From: Adiantum capillus-veneris
Taxonomy: Eukaryota > Streptophyta > Polypodiopsida > Polypodiales > Pteridaceae
Direction: 5' to 3'
Assembly (NCBI GenBank): GCA_014529385.2
Contig: CM043945.1
Span: forward strand, 4,558,312-4,622,311
Length of the DNA stretch: 64,000 nucleotides
Numbering within the stretch: the first letter of the stretch is position 1; every line of letters begins with the position of its first letter. Both the position numbers and the translations under genes were made by a program. This document shows positions 1 through 10,987 of this stretch, one piece after another. The notes below the pieces were generated by a model, which was not told the origin of the DNA, made no database searches, and saw nothing but the letters and a program-made list of their open reading frames with translations.

Positions 1-1087
1 CCGAGACTCAAAAAGGATGTGGAAGAGTTTGTGTGCAGTTGCTTGGTATGCCAGAAGGTCAAGTTTGACAGGCATAAGGCACAGGGATTGTTACAGCCTT
101 TACCCATACCCACCCACCCCTGGGAAAGTATTGCAATGGATTTCATTTTTGATCTCCCGAGAACACAGAAAGATCACGATGATTTTCCGATTACATGGCA
201 CATCTGAGACGGTTGTCTCCGACAAAGACCCCAGATTTATGAGTTTGTTTTGGAAGGCAATTTGGGAGAACATTGGCACGCAGTTGCAGTTCTCGTCATC
301 ATTCCACTTGCAGACTGACGGGCAATTTGAGATTGCCAATTCAGTGATTTTAGATTTATTGAAGTTGTGTATCTCGGATCAGAAGACTCAATGGAAAAAG
401 AACTTACCTTTGGTGGAATTTGCCTACAATAACACGATACACTCTTCGACGGGGTAGACGCCATGTGAGATTGTTGAAAGTGTTGCGAAGGTTCCATCCT
501 TCCTGAGCATGAAAATTAGATATTTGAAGCGGATGAATATTCGCGAGATTTGGATATGGCTATTGCCAAGGTTCGCGAGACTTTGTAGGAGTCTCAAGAA
601 CGACAAAAAAAGGCAGCGGATCGCCATCGTCGCGACTTGAAATTGAAGGAGGATGATTGGGTGCTCTTACTCTTGAGAAGGCACGCCTACGAAAGAAAAA
701 GGGAAAGGAGAGGCTTTTCCAAAGCTTAGTATGTGATACTACGGACCTTTCCAGATCACTGACAAGATAAATGATGTCTCCTTCCGATTGAAACTGCCAG
801 ATACTTGGAGGATTCATAATGCATTGCATGTGAGTCTCTTGAACCCTGTTAAGGGTGATGTGCTTGATGATGGGGAGCCTGATGAGCAACCCGAAGTGGA
901 AGAAAACGAGGAGATCCTTGTTCATGAACAGATTTTGGGACATAACGATACGAAGAAAGGTAAAGTCCGAAGGCGGTTCTTGGTTAAGTTCAAGAACTTT
1001 CCTTCATTTGATGCGAAGTGGATGGAGGAGGAGGACCTAGCAGATACTCCTCGGATTGTGAAACTTTACCTCGATGTTTTGGTTTAG
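1..1087 (+). pseudogene. Ty3/gypsy chromovirus pol 3' end: integrase core and chromodomain
   Basis: This is the decayed end of a retrotransposon polyprotein that enters from the left edge. Integrase joins retroelement cDNA to the chromosome, and the chromodomain is thought to steer it to chromatin. Visible pieces in order are the stretch after the zinc finger (CQKVKFDR), the start of the core (SIAMDFIFDLP), a gap with a frame change near 180-200, the second catalytic Asp (VSDKDPRF), the Glu region (TDGQFEIAN) and FAYNNTIHSSTG ending in a stop near 455. A degraded linker follows. The chromodomain lies at about 900-1075 (RFLVKFKNFPSFDAKWMEEEDL). The missing integrase segment and the stops make it non-functional. 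The family assignment is firm; its 5' half lies outside the window. Confidence 0.9.
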
Positions 1088-1663
1088 CATAGTCTACTCC
1101 AAACGGAACCTAGATACTCAGCTTGGCCGAAGATCTGGTGCAGTGGGATGCACAAGAGGGGAGTTACTCCGCTCCTTTGTCAACAGATGCCTCGATTTTG
1201 ATACTAAAGTCACTGATGTCTCTTTGAGCTTCAGGGATACTGAGAGCTGACAGTATTCTGCTGGATGACTTTATGAAATGGAATTCCTGATAATGATACT
1301 GATTTGTTCTTGACTTCTTGTGAGTGCAGGAACTGATAGCCGAAATGACTGCAGCATTTTGGTCTGATTGATCTCGAATAGACATGGTTGCAATAGGGGT
1401 TAGTCAATCTGACATCGATGAGGTCCCGATTGGACCTAGATGTGATTGCTAGCTACATTTATGATAAATCATGGTCTAAGATCCGAATGAATGTTGAATG
1501 TCATGTGATGTCGTGTGATGTGACTGTCGATTTTGTACATGTGCTAGATGTGTGTTCCTAGTACGTAGGTACTAACAGCTGGTGTCTGCTAAGACGGTTT
1601 ATGGCTTTTGTCGGTTTTGCAGGCGTAATCGCGGTCGATTACAATGCTTTCAAGAGGGGGGTA
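1088..1663 (+). other. Post-pol region and polypurine tract of the chromovirus
   Basis: There is no convincing reading frame between the chromodomain stop and the LTR. A purine run at about 1653-1661 (caagagggggg) directly before the LTR is the expected plus-strand primer (polypurine tract). This orients the element on the plus strand and makes 1664-2224 its 3' LTR. Confidence 0.6.
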
Positions 1664-2224
1664 TGTCACAAAGTGATGACGTGGCTACAGACAACAGAAA
1701 CCCTAATTTCTACTAGAAACCCTAAAATTCCTGCAAGCCCTAATTTTTGCCAAAAGTCCTAATTTCCGAAAATCGCAGAGGCTATTAAATTTTTTTTTTT
1801 TTGGGAAAATGATGTGCGACGCAAATTTTGCTTTTTCTCTATAATATGAGAAAGAGAGAGAGAGTGCTTTTGCTTTCAAGTTTTGACTCTCTGTGAGAGA
1901 GAGAGAGCAATTGCTTTTGATTTGAAGCTTTTGGGGCTCTGCTTTTGGGTATCCCTTGTAATCTTTAAATTAGTGGTGAGGCCTCACTTCTCAGAGCATC
2001 TGGACGCAGAGTCTGAGAGTGAATCCCGACCCACTCTCTTGTATTTTGAATTGATTAATACAAAAAGAAATACCGAAAGGGGTGCGAGTCTTTGGGGCCA
2101 ATATCTCTAGGCACGGAACTCCGCCGGGCTAGTGCAAATCTATTGTGATCTGTGAATTGTTTTGAAGTGGTTATTTGGTGCTGTCGCGATTGATTTTTGA
2201 CTTGGAGTATCCAAGTCTGTTATA
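1664..2224 (+). repeat. 3' LTR of the plus-strand chromovirus
   Basis: It begins TGTCACAAAG just after the polypurine tract and ends in ctgttata. The second LTR at 4525-5173, on the opposite strand, ends in ctgttaca, so the terminal CA has probably mutated to TA. The two LTRs align through the R/U5-like part (gagtctttggggccaat onward) at roughly four bases in five by eye. It contains a 16-base T run near 1786-1801, GA stretches near 1850-1905 and a TGACGTGG motif near its start. Confidence 0.8.
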
Positions 2225-2841
2225 GGTGGCCGGTTCGATGGTGTGCTTCCAGGTATCAGATCAATGGTATGATCTTCAGGACGAAAGGGTGGTAACTCGC
2301 CTGGCAAGCCCTCTGAGAAGCAATTGGCATGAGAGTGGAGAAAATCTTGGCGTTCTTTATCAAGTTCAGACATATTTATCCTATCCTCATCACTCAACTC
2401 TTTCATAAAGATCGAGTAAACAAACAGATTGGATTTCATTAACTTTGAAAAGGCCGAAGCCGATACAATAGGGACAGACTCACCCTTAAGTTTTACATCG
2501 AGTACAATGTTTCTGCCCTTGTCTGTGGTCAATGTCGCTTTTCTCGCCCGATAGTCGACCACGGCGTTGTTCTTGTGGTACTAGGGAATTCCCAAGAGAA
2601 CATCACAACCTTCCAAAGGCATTAAGTAAAAGTTTTCATGCCCCAAATACCCCTGACAATGCAACTGAAGTTTGCCAATGACAGGTGTAATGGCTACGTC
2701 CCTGCCGAGTGCTGCTAGAACTGCCTCTGCAAGTGGTCCCGTCCGATCGGGAGTGATCTCGAGCTGCGCCGCTAATTCCGGTGAAATGAAGTTGGCCTTG
2801 GCTCCTCCATCAAAGAAGATCAGGGCTTCTTGGTCTTTCAC
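2225..2841 (-). pseudogene. gypsy protease and start of reverse transcriptase (truncated)
   Basis: The retropepsin part covers 2841-2581, with FFDGGAKANFIS where the family has a D-S/T-G catalytic triplet. It ends CDVLLGIP, followed by a stop near 2581 in the normally continuous LGxxW context. The downstream linker, from about 2562, reads into the conserved RT entry FSEGLPGELPPFR and IDLIPGSTPSNRPP. The frame then runs into the neighbouring LTR at 2224, so no RT fingers, palm or YxDD motif remains. The DGG triplet, the stop and the truncation all argue against activity. Gag lies just upstream on the same strand. Confidence 0.85.
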
Positions 2842-3003
2842 TTTGCCCCAAGCTCAGCAAAGTTCTGTACTCTTGTCCAACGTGCTGGGAACAGTACCCA
2901 CGTAATCTGGAACGAGTCCTGTTTTCATCTTGCCTTTTCTTCCACGTTCCTCAGTTGCTCTCGAACTCTCAGGCCTTTCGTCGTCCTTGTTGTTCTGTTC
3001 TTT

Positions 3004-4461
3004 CTATTTAGGGCACTTCACGGAGATATGCCTAGTTTCCCCGCATCCAAAGCACTTCCCCTCCTTGATGAAGCGAGCTCTCTTCTGAGGAGTGAGTTTG
3101 GGTCGTGTATCCTTCTCTTTCTTTTCTGGGTTGCTCTTCCTCTTTCTACTTTCATTTGTCGAAGTCTGTTCGGCTCTTTGCGTCATGATCTCATTGGTGG
3201 GGTAGGTCAAACTGCCTGAGTGAATGGAAAAATCCCGTTTCGCATGACTCATCAACTCTTGAATGGAAGCTGACTTTTGCTCCAAGCAGTGATCTCGGAT
3301 CTCTGTAGGAAGACCCAAGGTAAACCGTTCAATCTGGTCCTTGAACAAGATCTTCTTAAATGAAGAGGCGGGTAGAAAAGAGCTCCAGAATCTCTCGCAA
3401 TAAGCGTCTACTGTATCCTTCCTAGTCATCCGAAGATGGTTTCAAACAGTTCGTATGTCGCATTCATACTCTCGAGTCAGCCAAGAAGAAATAAAAAGCC
3501 TCTTGAATTTCAGCAATTTAACTGGCACAGTCTTGTTTAATAGAAGCGTGGATCACCAAGTTCGAGCCCTCCCCTTATAATAAGAGGCGGCTCTCCGAAT
3601 CTTAGAGTGCTCTGAGTAACGCCCTCCTGCGAAAGCGATGTCAAACTGCTGTACAAAAGACAAAGCCTTTGAAGCATCTCTATAACCAGAAAACATGTCA
3701 AATTTAATTGATTGTCCACCTTCCTTAAACTCTCGGACTTTCTTGCTTTCGTCTTTCAGAAAGTCATACTGGTTGGCTTTAAAAAAATTCTTCTTCTTTG
3801 CATAAAAGCTACTGTCATCAGAGTCCGAACTAGACCAGTCCTCTGTAGAACTCTCAACCACGGGGCGAGATTTAGACTTCTTTGCCTTTTTCTTGCCTTG
3901 CTTAAGCTTTGCTTTCTGCCTTTTCTATCTTCTTCGCTTGAGTCAGATGAGCTAGAAGAATTGTCAAAAGAAGAAGAGCTGGGTACTCCTTCAAATCGAA
4001 CACGCTTCTTCTGCTTTCTTGCCTTTTCAAAAGTAGACTGACGACCCAAATAACCCAAGAAGTCAGTGCCTTTCTTCTGCTTTTTGTCATGCTTTTTACT
4101 TTGTTCTGCGCGTCAAAAAGCTGAGAAATTCGTGCATCAACCACTCTTCTAATTCTTGCTCTGTATACCTCCTAGGAGTAGGAGGTTTCTTGAGAGCGGG
4201 TTTGGGGGGTGGTTTTGTGGTCTTCTGCCACTGTGTGTGCACCTCATCCAAAGAAGTCTGGCTCATATATTTTGCAAATTTCGGGTCCTTCGCAAAATTA
4301 AGCATCATCTTTGTTGCATCGCCGATCAATTGTCGACACTCCATCTCTTGACGCTCCGCCTGAGTAGGCCGAGATGAGCCGTACTCGCATGAATCTTCGT
4401 TGTGATTCCTTCCCGCATCTCCAAATGCCGAGGGAGTCGACTGATCTTTGTGTGAAGCCAT
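3004..4461 (-). pseudogene. gypsy gag with CCHC knuckle (frameshifted)
   Basis: Gag forms the virus-like particle that packages element RNA. The most likely start is the MASHKDQ methionine at 4461, 50 bases after the primer site. The protein runs through an N-terminal Lys/Pro-rich part, a Ser/Asp/Glu-rich low-complexity stretch (about 3990-3820), the retrotransposon gag domain (about 3800-3240, with FDMFSGYRDASKALSFVQQFD) and a zinc knuckle CFGCGETRHISVKC near 3045-3004. Frame changes near 4090, 3840, 3550 and 3430 break it into at least four pieces. The order of domains and the knuckle make the call secure. Confidence 0.85.
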
Positions 4462-4511
4462 GGGTGCTGCATAAAAAGGATCGGATTTCCCATAGGAGAG
4501 AAATCGGCCGC

Positions 4512-4523
4512 GCTCTGATACCA
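4512..4523 (-). other. Primer-binding site (initiator tRNA-Met type)
   Basis: The minus strand reads TGGTATCAGAGC one base after the LTR end, the usual complement of plant initiator tRNA-Met. It fixes the strand and the inner LTR boundary. Confidence 0.85.
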
Positions 4524-4524
4524 C

Positions 4525-5173
4525 TGTAACAGACTTGGACACTCAAAGTCGAGAATCTATCGTGACACCGCAAAAGATCACTTCAAAACAGTTCGCAGTT
4601 CACAATTGATTCGACATTGGCCCAACGGAGTCTCGTGCCTAGAGTTATTGGCCCCAAAGACTGGCGCACCTTTCGGTATTTCTTTTTGTATTAATCTGTG
4701 TTCAAAGTACAAGTAAGCTACCTGGGACTCACTCTCAGGCTTTGCGTCCAGAAGCTCTCAGAAGTGAGAGCCCAGAGACTCTTTTAAAAGTTTACAAGGG
4801 ATGCCAAAAGGAGAGCCCAAAAGCTGGAAATTAAAAGCTCTGATAAAATAAAGCAGGTTCTCTTTCTCGCTCTCACAAGCTCTCTCTCTTGAGCCAATAG
4901 CAATAAAGCAAGAGCTTCTCTCTCTCTCCCATGCTACATGGCGTAGAAAAGCCCAAAAACAACGCCAAAAGCTGTCCAAGAGCTGTCGCAATCAGCGCCG
5001 CGTTTTACGAGATGCCACGTCAGCAATCTGTTCGTACGGCAGTACCACGTCAGCAGTACAATCCGGTTTTCCCGCATCCGTACAAGGCAGCCACATCATC
5101 ATTGCTGTCCGGTAGCCAAAAAAGAGTGTATGTGTGTGTGTGTTGTGGCACGCCACGTCACCAGTTTGTGGCA
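4525..5173 (-). repeat. 5' LTR of the minus-strand chromovirus
   Basis: The inner edge is set by the primer site. The outer edge (5173) is set by aligning the minus-strand start tgccacaaactggtgacgtgg to the start of the LTR at 1664 and is less certain. The outer, U3-like part carries about four spaced copies of TGACGTGG-like motifs (minus strand; near 5155, 5091, 5045 and 5015), a short TG run near 5130-5142 and pyrimidine/GA stretches near 4860-4930. Confidence 0.7.
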
Positions 5174-5490
5174 GTGACTCATCGTTTTAAAACGCTGTGG
5201 GTCAGCAAGTGTGGGGCGGCATTTGTTTACTGAGAGGGTTAAAGTCGGACAAGTCCTTGGAGTAGACGGCCCCTTGCGTTGGTGACACGTAGCTCAAGAG
5301 AGGGGCATAGGAGGAGACACACTTTGTGTGGCTTGGGGAACTTTTTGCGGCTTGGAAGAGGTGGAGTTCGGAGAAGGCAACAAAGTTATTTTTGGGAGGA
5401 GCGGCTTGGGATTAGTGCGGCCACCCTTGGAGTGCGAGAAGGTTTCCCGGATTACCAGATCTTGCGACTTTATCATGGCCCCCCTTGCTC
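5174..5490. other. Unassigned sequence before a copia fragment
   Basis: No domain, LTR edge or primer site could be recognised. It may be flanking DNA of the gypsy element or the leader of the copia fragment that follows. Confidence 0.3.
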
Positions 5491-5494
5491 GAGC

Positions 5495-6480
5495 GCAAGC
5501 AACAAATTGAACGGAAATAACTACGCTCATTGGAATTTTATCATGCAACTCTGGTTCTCACGAAAAGGCTTATGGGATATTGTTGAGACTCGGAGCCCTG
5601 TCCCACGAGGGATCCCAACAACCGGTCATAGTAACAGGGAATGGCCATTTTCAGGTCTCCGTTCCCCGTTCCCATCCCAATTTTCCGTTCCGAATCCCCG
5701 TTCCGTGTTTCAAATGTGCGTATCCAAAACAGGGAATGGCATTTCATGCATGTTGCCGTCCATCGTTCCCCCGTTCCGATTTCCCGTTCCTGGTAACTAT
5801 GCAACCGGTACACCCGCCTTCAAGATGACAAATATCTCAAATCATGTGTCGATTGGATGCGGCTAATGCGAAGGCTATGTCGGCCATTGCCGAATCTCTT
5901 AGAAAGGACCTTTCTCCAGCCATTCAGACTTTGAAGACTGCCAATGATATGTGGTTCAAGCTCGTTGGAATGTTTGATCGGGATTCTACGATGCGAGCAG
6001 TCACCCTTCTTGGATAGTTATTTGCCATCCAGTTTTCACGAAGGAAGTTCCATGCAGTCATTTCTTATGAAGGCTAGAGCTATTCATGATCAACGGCTAT
6101 GAAAAGTGTGTTGACGAGTACTCAGTTAGCTGCTTTGGTTCTTATGAAGTTGCCTAAGGAGTATGAAACGTTGTCTACGACACTTCGGCTACAATGTCTA
6201 CGACACTTCGGCTACAAGTCACGACTGGAATTTGATGATTTCAGCTCTTTTCTCATTGAGGAGGAAGCCATGTTGATAACTCAAGGAAAAATTCAGATTT
6301 CTGAGACAGGTGGGAAGCACTTGCTGCTTCGGATTCCATAAAGAGGATTAAGAACCCTTGTTACAATTGTGGAAGGCGTGGTCCTTTGGCCAAGGATTGT
6401 AGATCCAAAGGCAAAGACAATGATTCTACAAAGGACGAAGGTAAAAGAAAGCAACAGGAGGAAAGTAGTGATAGTGACTA
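5495..6480 (+). pseudogene. Ty1/copia gag relic, interrupted by a MITE
   Basis: The copia-type gag (UBN2/DUF4219 family) packages element RNA. Recognisable segments are KLNGNNYAHWNFIMQLW and FSRKGLWDIVE at about 5505-5590, then a 175-bp MITE. The frame resumes at about 5870 with MSAIAESLRKDL and TANDMWFKLVGMFD. The segment MKLPKEYETL with LIEEEAMLI is at about 6145-6275, and a knuckle CYNCGRRGPLAKDC at about 6358-6400 has Pro where the zinc-binding His should be. Stops and frameshifts are numerous and a short repeat (acacttcggctacaatgtctacg) has duplicated near 6180-6215. No protease or integrase was seen after about 6480. Confidence 0.8.
5627..5801. mobile_element. hAT MITE 1 (175 bp) with perfect 8-bp TSD
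   Basis: It starts CATAGTAACAGGGA and ends TGGTAACTATG, forming imperfect terminal inverted repeats. It is flanked by exact 8-bp direct repeats caaccggt at 5619-5626 and 5802-5809. Termini and TSD length match the 3156-bp hAT transposon at 10597-13752, so that family could have mobilised it. The interior is rich in gttccc/ggaac runs and has no coding capacity. It sits inside copia gag. Confidence 0.9.
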
Positions 6481-7006
6481 AGGGAAGGACAACAAAGCAG
6501 CGGTTGGTGTAGTGGAGTCTACACTTGCAAGATCTCCCGTCTTCTAGTCACATGGAGATTGGTGCCGCCATCACCTTCAGCTAGAGAGAGCCTTGTGAGT
6601 GGCAGAGAGGAGCAAACAGTGTCCCGTATAATTAATCTGGACCCTTGTGTTGGAGTTCAAGTTATCGGTGTTTGAACTCGTAGGCCGGAGTTCAAGGCAC
6701 ATGCATTTGGCAAGGAACCAATCAAATGTATCTAAAACTGTTGTTGGTAGGATTATGGACAGGATGTGTTCCACAGTTTATTATCTTGAACTATTATATT
6801 TTGGACATGATGTGTTCATAGTTCACGAATGGGGATTCTTGGATGTAGTGTTGTCTACATTAATCAATTCAGTTTTTCTAAAAGACAACTGATACTCAAG
6901 ATGGCATTCTTCTAAGGAACAAAGTTGAGGGTAGCAAATCCGAGGTGTATCTAGTGGAAGGTACCTGTACTAGGTAGTCCATGGTAGCTTCTTCTTCAAC
7001 TTGGTC
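6481..7006. other. Unassigned, probably decayed copia sequence
   Basis: Short open stretches only. Nothing matches protease, integrase or RT motifs convincingly. It ends exactly at the TG of the non-autonomous element 1 LTR at 7007. Confidence 0.3.
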
Positions 7007-7084
7007 TGTCACAAACGGGAGGGCATAACAATATAAAATACATTCGGATAAATAGAATTTATCACTTATTACTGAAGCCAAAGG

Positions 7085-7147
<63 letters not shown>

Positions 7148-8644
7148 CGACACAGTACTGGGGACCAGAAGATGGGCTGGTTTCCCCCCGTAATAGTATC
7201 TTTATTACTAAGGAGAAGTCTATACAAGCACTTGAACCGAACGTATTACCACGTTCCTTCTAGAATAAGACTTGATGGTTCCCGGAAGCGTCAGCTTCCG
7301 ATTCCTAGGGCAAAACCCTATTCCAAGGAACTTCTCGTTCCTTATTCCAAATCCTTGAGGACTAGGGTTCTCGCGTCTGGATCTCACCTTCCAGACTCAG
7401 GGCATCACATCCTTGCAACTCTCTTTCCCAACTCTGTTTCCAGAGTCCTCTTCCCGCAGAACAACTCTGCTTTCCCGGACGCGAAGTCCTTACTTGGGAA
7501 TCTCAACTTCCGGATCACAACTCGAGAGACTACCTCTCTCCGATCTGTGGATCTACTTCCCAAACTTGGGTACGAAACCCTTGGGCTGATCTGGCTCTAG
7601 TTCCTAAGAGCGCTTTCTCCTGCAGAGGCTCATGCCTTCCTCTGCTCCTACTCCCTCACGAAGAGGAAGTACACCTGCAATCAAATACTCAAAGATCATA
7701 ACATGAAAATCGTTACCTTCAAAGTCTCGACGCTCGAAACGCAACTCGGTTCTCGAAAATCAATTCCCCGGAAGAGATCTCTACATAGAAAATCCTCTTT
7801 TCCAATCCTACACACAAAAGAGGTGTGTTCTCGGGTTCCTTCTCGTAAATCAGCCCCGTCTACGACGTTTATGGGCTGAAAACAGAGAAAAACAGAAACT
7901 TGTCGCGATGGAAACACGCTTCGTAGGCACTTCTTCGTGAGGGAACTTGCGCACTGGGTCTTGGCGACATCCGGTACACTTGGGGCAGCCATGGGCATCA
8001 CCGGCAACGTCTTCTTTCTGGCTGAAATCTGCAGCAGCATCTCCTCCTTGCAAAGATTGGTCTTTCCTCTCGGAGAGGGCATGTGATGCTTTTATAGCTC
8101 CTTGGCCATGGCAAAGATAGCTGCTCGCGTAGAGATCGCGGCTTTTCCTTGTGCACAATTCCAACACAATTCGGAATTTCCTCTTGACTATGGATATCCC
8201 CTTTCCGATGCACCCGTCACCCACATGGTGACGCATCAGGAATACCCATCACCTAGTGTTTTTCTACCGAACTTACGGTACAATCTGCTTCACGATGCTC
8301 TATGTCACCCATCCTATGACGCATCAGAGATGTCCGTTCCCGGATGGTCGGATACTTCTTTCTGATGCTCCTTGTCACCTATCTGATGTGACGCATTAGA
8401 AGTACCCGTTCCTGGTGGCCTTACAGATATTCCTGTTCTCAGTGCTCCCGTCATTACTTTGAATGACGCACTAGGAATACTCTGTGCTCGGATGTCTCCA
8501 GTGAGAAAAACCCTCTCACTTAAAATTCCAATAATTCATTTAGAATCATTTTTCCTGGTGTTCCAAGCGAGAAAACCCTCTCACTTATAAATCCAATATT
8601 CATTTAGAATTATTTTTATGTCAGATAAAGCCAATTTAGTAACA
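7007..8644 (-). repeat. 3' LTR of non-autonomous element 1 (copy A)
   Basis: On the plus strand it begins tgtcacaaacggg and ends aatttagtaaca. It aligns with copy B at 9026-14094 over its whole length but lacks about 0.4 kb that B has after gtagagatcgc (about 10140-10520 in B). It contains repeats built on gacgcatcag/cccgtcac near 8205-8400 and a pure GA run at 7091-7143 that is shorter and interrupted in the sister LTRs. Confidence 0.85.
7091..7143. repeat. (AG)26 microsatellite inside LTR A
   Basis: Uninterrupted AG dinucleotides. The same place in copies B and D has short GA blocks broken by aata/ata, so this tract expanded within the element. Confidence 0.95.
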
Positions 8645-10987
8645 TCCCTCTCTGTCACGTGACACATTCAACCCTATGTGTCCGTGGACAGGCTACAGCA
8701 TGATCAGGGTTTAGTCAGTCCAGTCAGTCTAGATTAGAAGTGATCTGGCACTTTTGTGAGTCTATTCGTAGACCGTGCATGCCCAGTCACTTAGTGTAGA
8801 TGGATATCCTCTGGTTGCACACAACATGATCATCAGTATTCCCTCCAGAATCCATCAGATTCAGTCAGGGGAATTTTTGAGTGCATTTAGCCTATTTTAC
8901 CTATTTTTGGCATTTTCACGTATTATTTTTAAGTGACTTCCCAACAAAAGTAGGTAGGGCAATTTTGCTAAGAAAATATATAAGCAAACCAAAGCTAGCA
9001 TTCTTTGGGAGATGAGCAAGGAGCATGTCACAAATGGGAGCGCATAACAATATAAAATACATTCGGATAAAGAGGATTTATCACTTATTACTGAAGCCAG
9101 AGGATATAGAGAGAAATAAATAGAGAGAGAGATAGAGAGTGAGAAGATCGACACAGTACTGGGGACCAGAAGATGGGCTGGTCCCCCCCCATAATAGTAT
9201 CTTTATTACTGAGGAGAAGTTTATACAAGCACTTGAACGGAACGTATTACCACGTTCGCTCTAGAATAAGACTTGATGGTTCCCGGAAGCCTCGGCTTCC
9301 GATTCCTAGGGCAAAACCCTATTCCAAGGAACTTCCGTTCCTTATTCCAAATCCTTGAGAACCAAGGTTCTCGCCTCTGGATCACACTGCCAGACTCAGG
9401 GCATGGCATCCCTGCAACTCTTTTCCGACTCTGTTTGTAGAGTCTTGTTCCTACAGAATAACTCCGCTTTCTTGGACACGAAGTCCTTTCCTTGGGAATT
9501 TCAACTTCCGGATCACATCTCGAGAGTCTACCTCTCTTCAATCCGTGGATCTGCTTCCCAAACTTGGGTACGAAACCCTTGGGCTGATCTAGCTCTAGTT
9601 CCTCAGAGCGCTTTCTCCTGCAGAGGCTCATGCTTTCCTCTGCTCCTACTCCCTCACTAAGAGGAAGTACACCTGCAAACAAATACATTGAGTTCATAAG
9701 ATGAGAATCGTTACCTTCAAAGTCTCGATGCTCGAAACGCAACTCCGTTCTCGAAAAGTAATTCCCCGGAAGAGATCTCTCCATAGAAAATTCTCTCTTC
9801 CAATCCTACACACAAAAGAGGTGTGTTCTCGGGTTCCTTCTCGTAAATCAGCCCTGTCTACGACGTTTATGGGCTGAAAACGGAGAAAAACAGCAACTTG
9901 TCGCGATGGAAACACGCTTCGTAGGCACTTCTTCGCGAGGGAACTCGCGCACTGGGTCTTGGCGACATTTGGTACACTTGGGGCAGCCATGGGCATCACC
10001 GGCAACGTCTTCTTTACGGCTGAAATCTGCAGCAGCATCTCCTCCTTGTAAAGATTGGTCCTCCTTTTGAGTGAGGGCATGTGATACTTTTATAGTTCCT
10101 AGCCACCGGCACGAATAGCTGCTCGCGTAGAGATCGCAGTCGTTTTTTTTTTTGTTTTATAATTTTTTTTTCACCGTTCTGCCAGAAAAAGAGAGAGAGA
10201 AAACGCTGGATGATCTGTTGCCTTATTTCTCAGATGGCTGCCCACTTATTAAATGAGCGGCAGGCGTATTTTAAAAATAGTTTGAACCTGTCCAAAAACT
10301 CAATAAAACCTTATAAGTTAAAAACAATGCTTTCACAGCACTTCCCAGGCGTCCTTGGATGCAATCACATGCATAGTTGCAATGCAGACATAGACTTCCT
10401 CGCGGGAAAGCAGATCGCGGGAAAGCATGTGCTTTCTCGAAAAGTAATCCCGCTTTCTCAAAAAGCATCTGTTTTTCTCAAAGTTTCCTCTGAACCCATC
10501 TTCATTCAAGTGCTTGCTTTTTCCTTGTGCACAATTCTTACACAGTTCGGAATTTCCTCTCGACTATGGATATTCCCTTTCCGATGCACCCGTCACCATA
10601 GTTACATGGGACGGCGGGTCGGGGTCGGGAACGGGGTCGGGACGGCAAAAGTCAGGAAACGGGGACCAGGGTCGGAACGGCAAAAAAAAAAGAGAGTTTT
10701 TTTGGCATTTTTTGACCTACACACATGCCACACACATAGAGCATCACTTTGACCATAAATTTACACTAAATAGACCAAAGAACACGAGTCATACAGGTTG
10801 AAATGTGCTAATAAAACATCGATGATCGATCGATACAAAATGAGAAGTGCATGCCACAAGGGCTCAAGAGTCAAAAAGCCTAAAGGACTTAGGACAAGCC
10901 TGAGGCCTCAAGGATAACAAAAAGTACAAAGGGCTTGTAGTAGGTAGAGTCTAGACTCGAGAGTCGAGTGATCAATGATCATCAAAC

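Larger units (their letters stand above)
2225..5173 (-). mobile_element. 5' half of a minus-strand chromovirus of the same family
   Basis: Read on the minus strand it has, in order, a 5' LTR (5173-4525), a primer site (4523-4512), gag (4461 to about 3004), protease (about 2841-2581) and the first residues of reverse transcriptase, stopping at 2225. At that base the 3' LTR of the plus-strand element begins, read backwards. The simplest explanation is insertion of the plus element into this one, with the remaining RT, RNase H, integrase and 3' LTR lying left of the window. A self-integration inversion is a less simple alternative. Confidence 0.75.

Noticed and set aside
7172-7600. 142-codon plus-strand ORF rich in Ser/Arg/Leu
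   Set aside because: It lies in LTR A, is not conserved in the LTR B and D copies in full, and has no recognisable domain.
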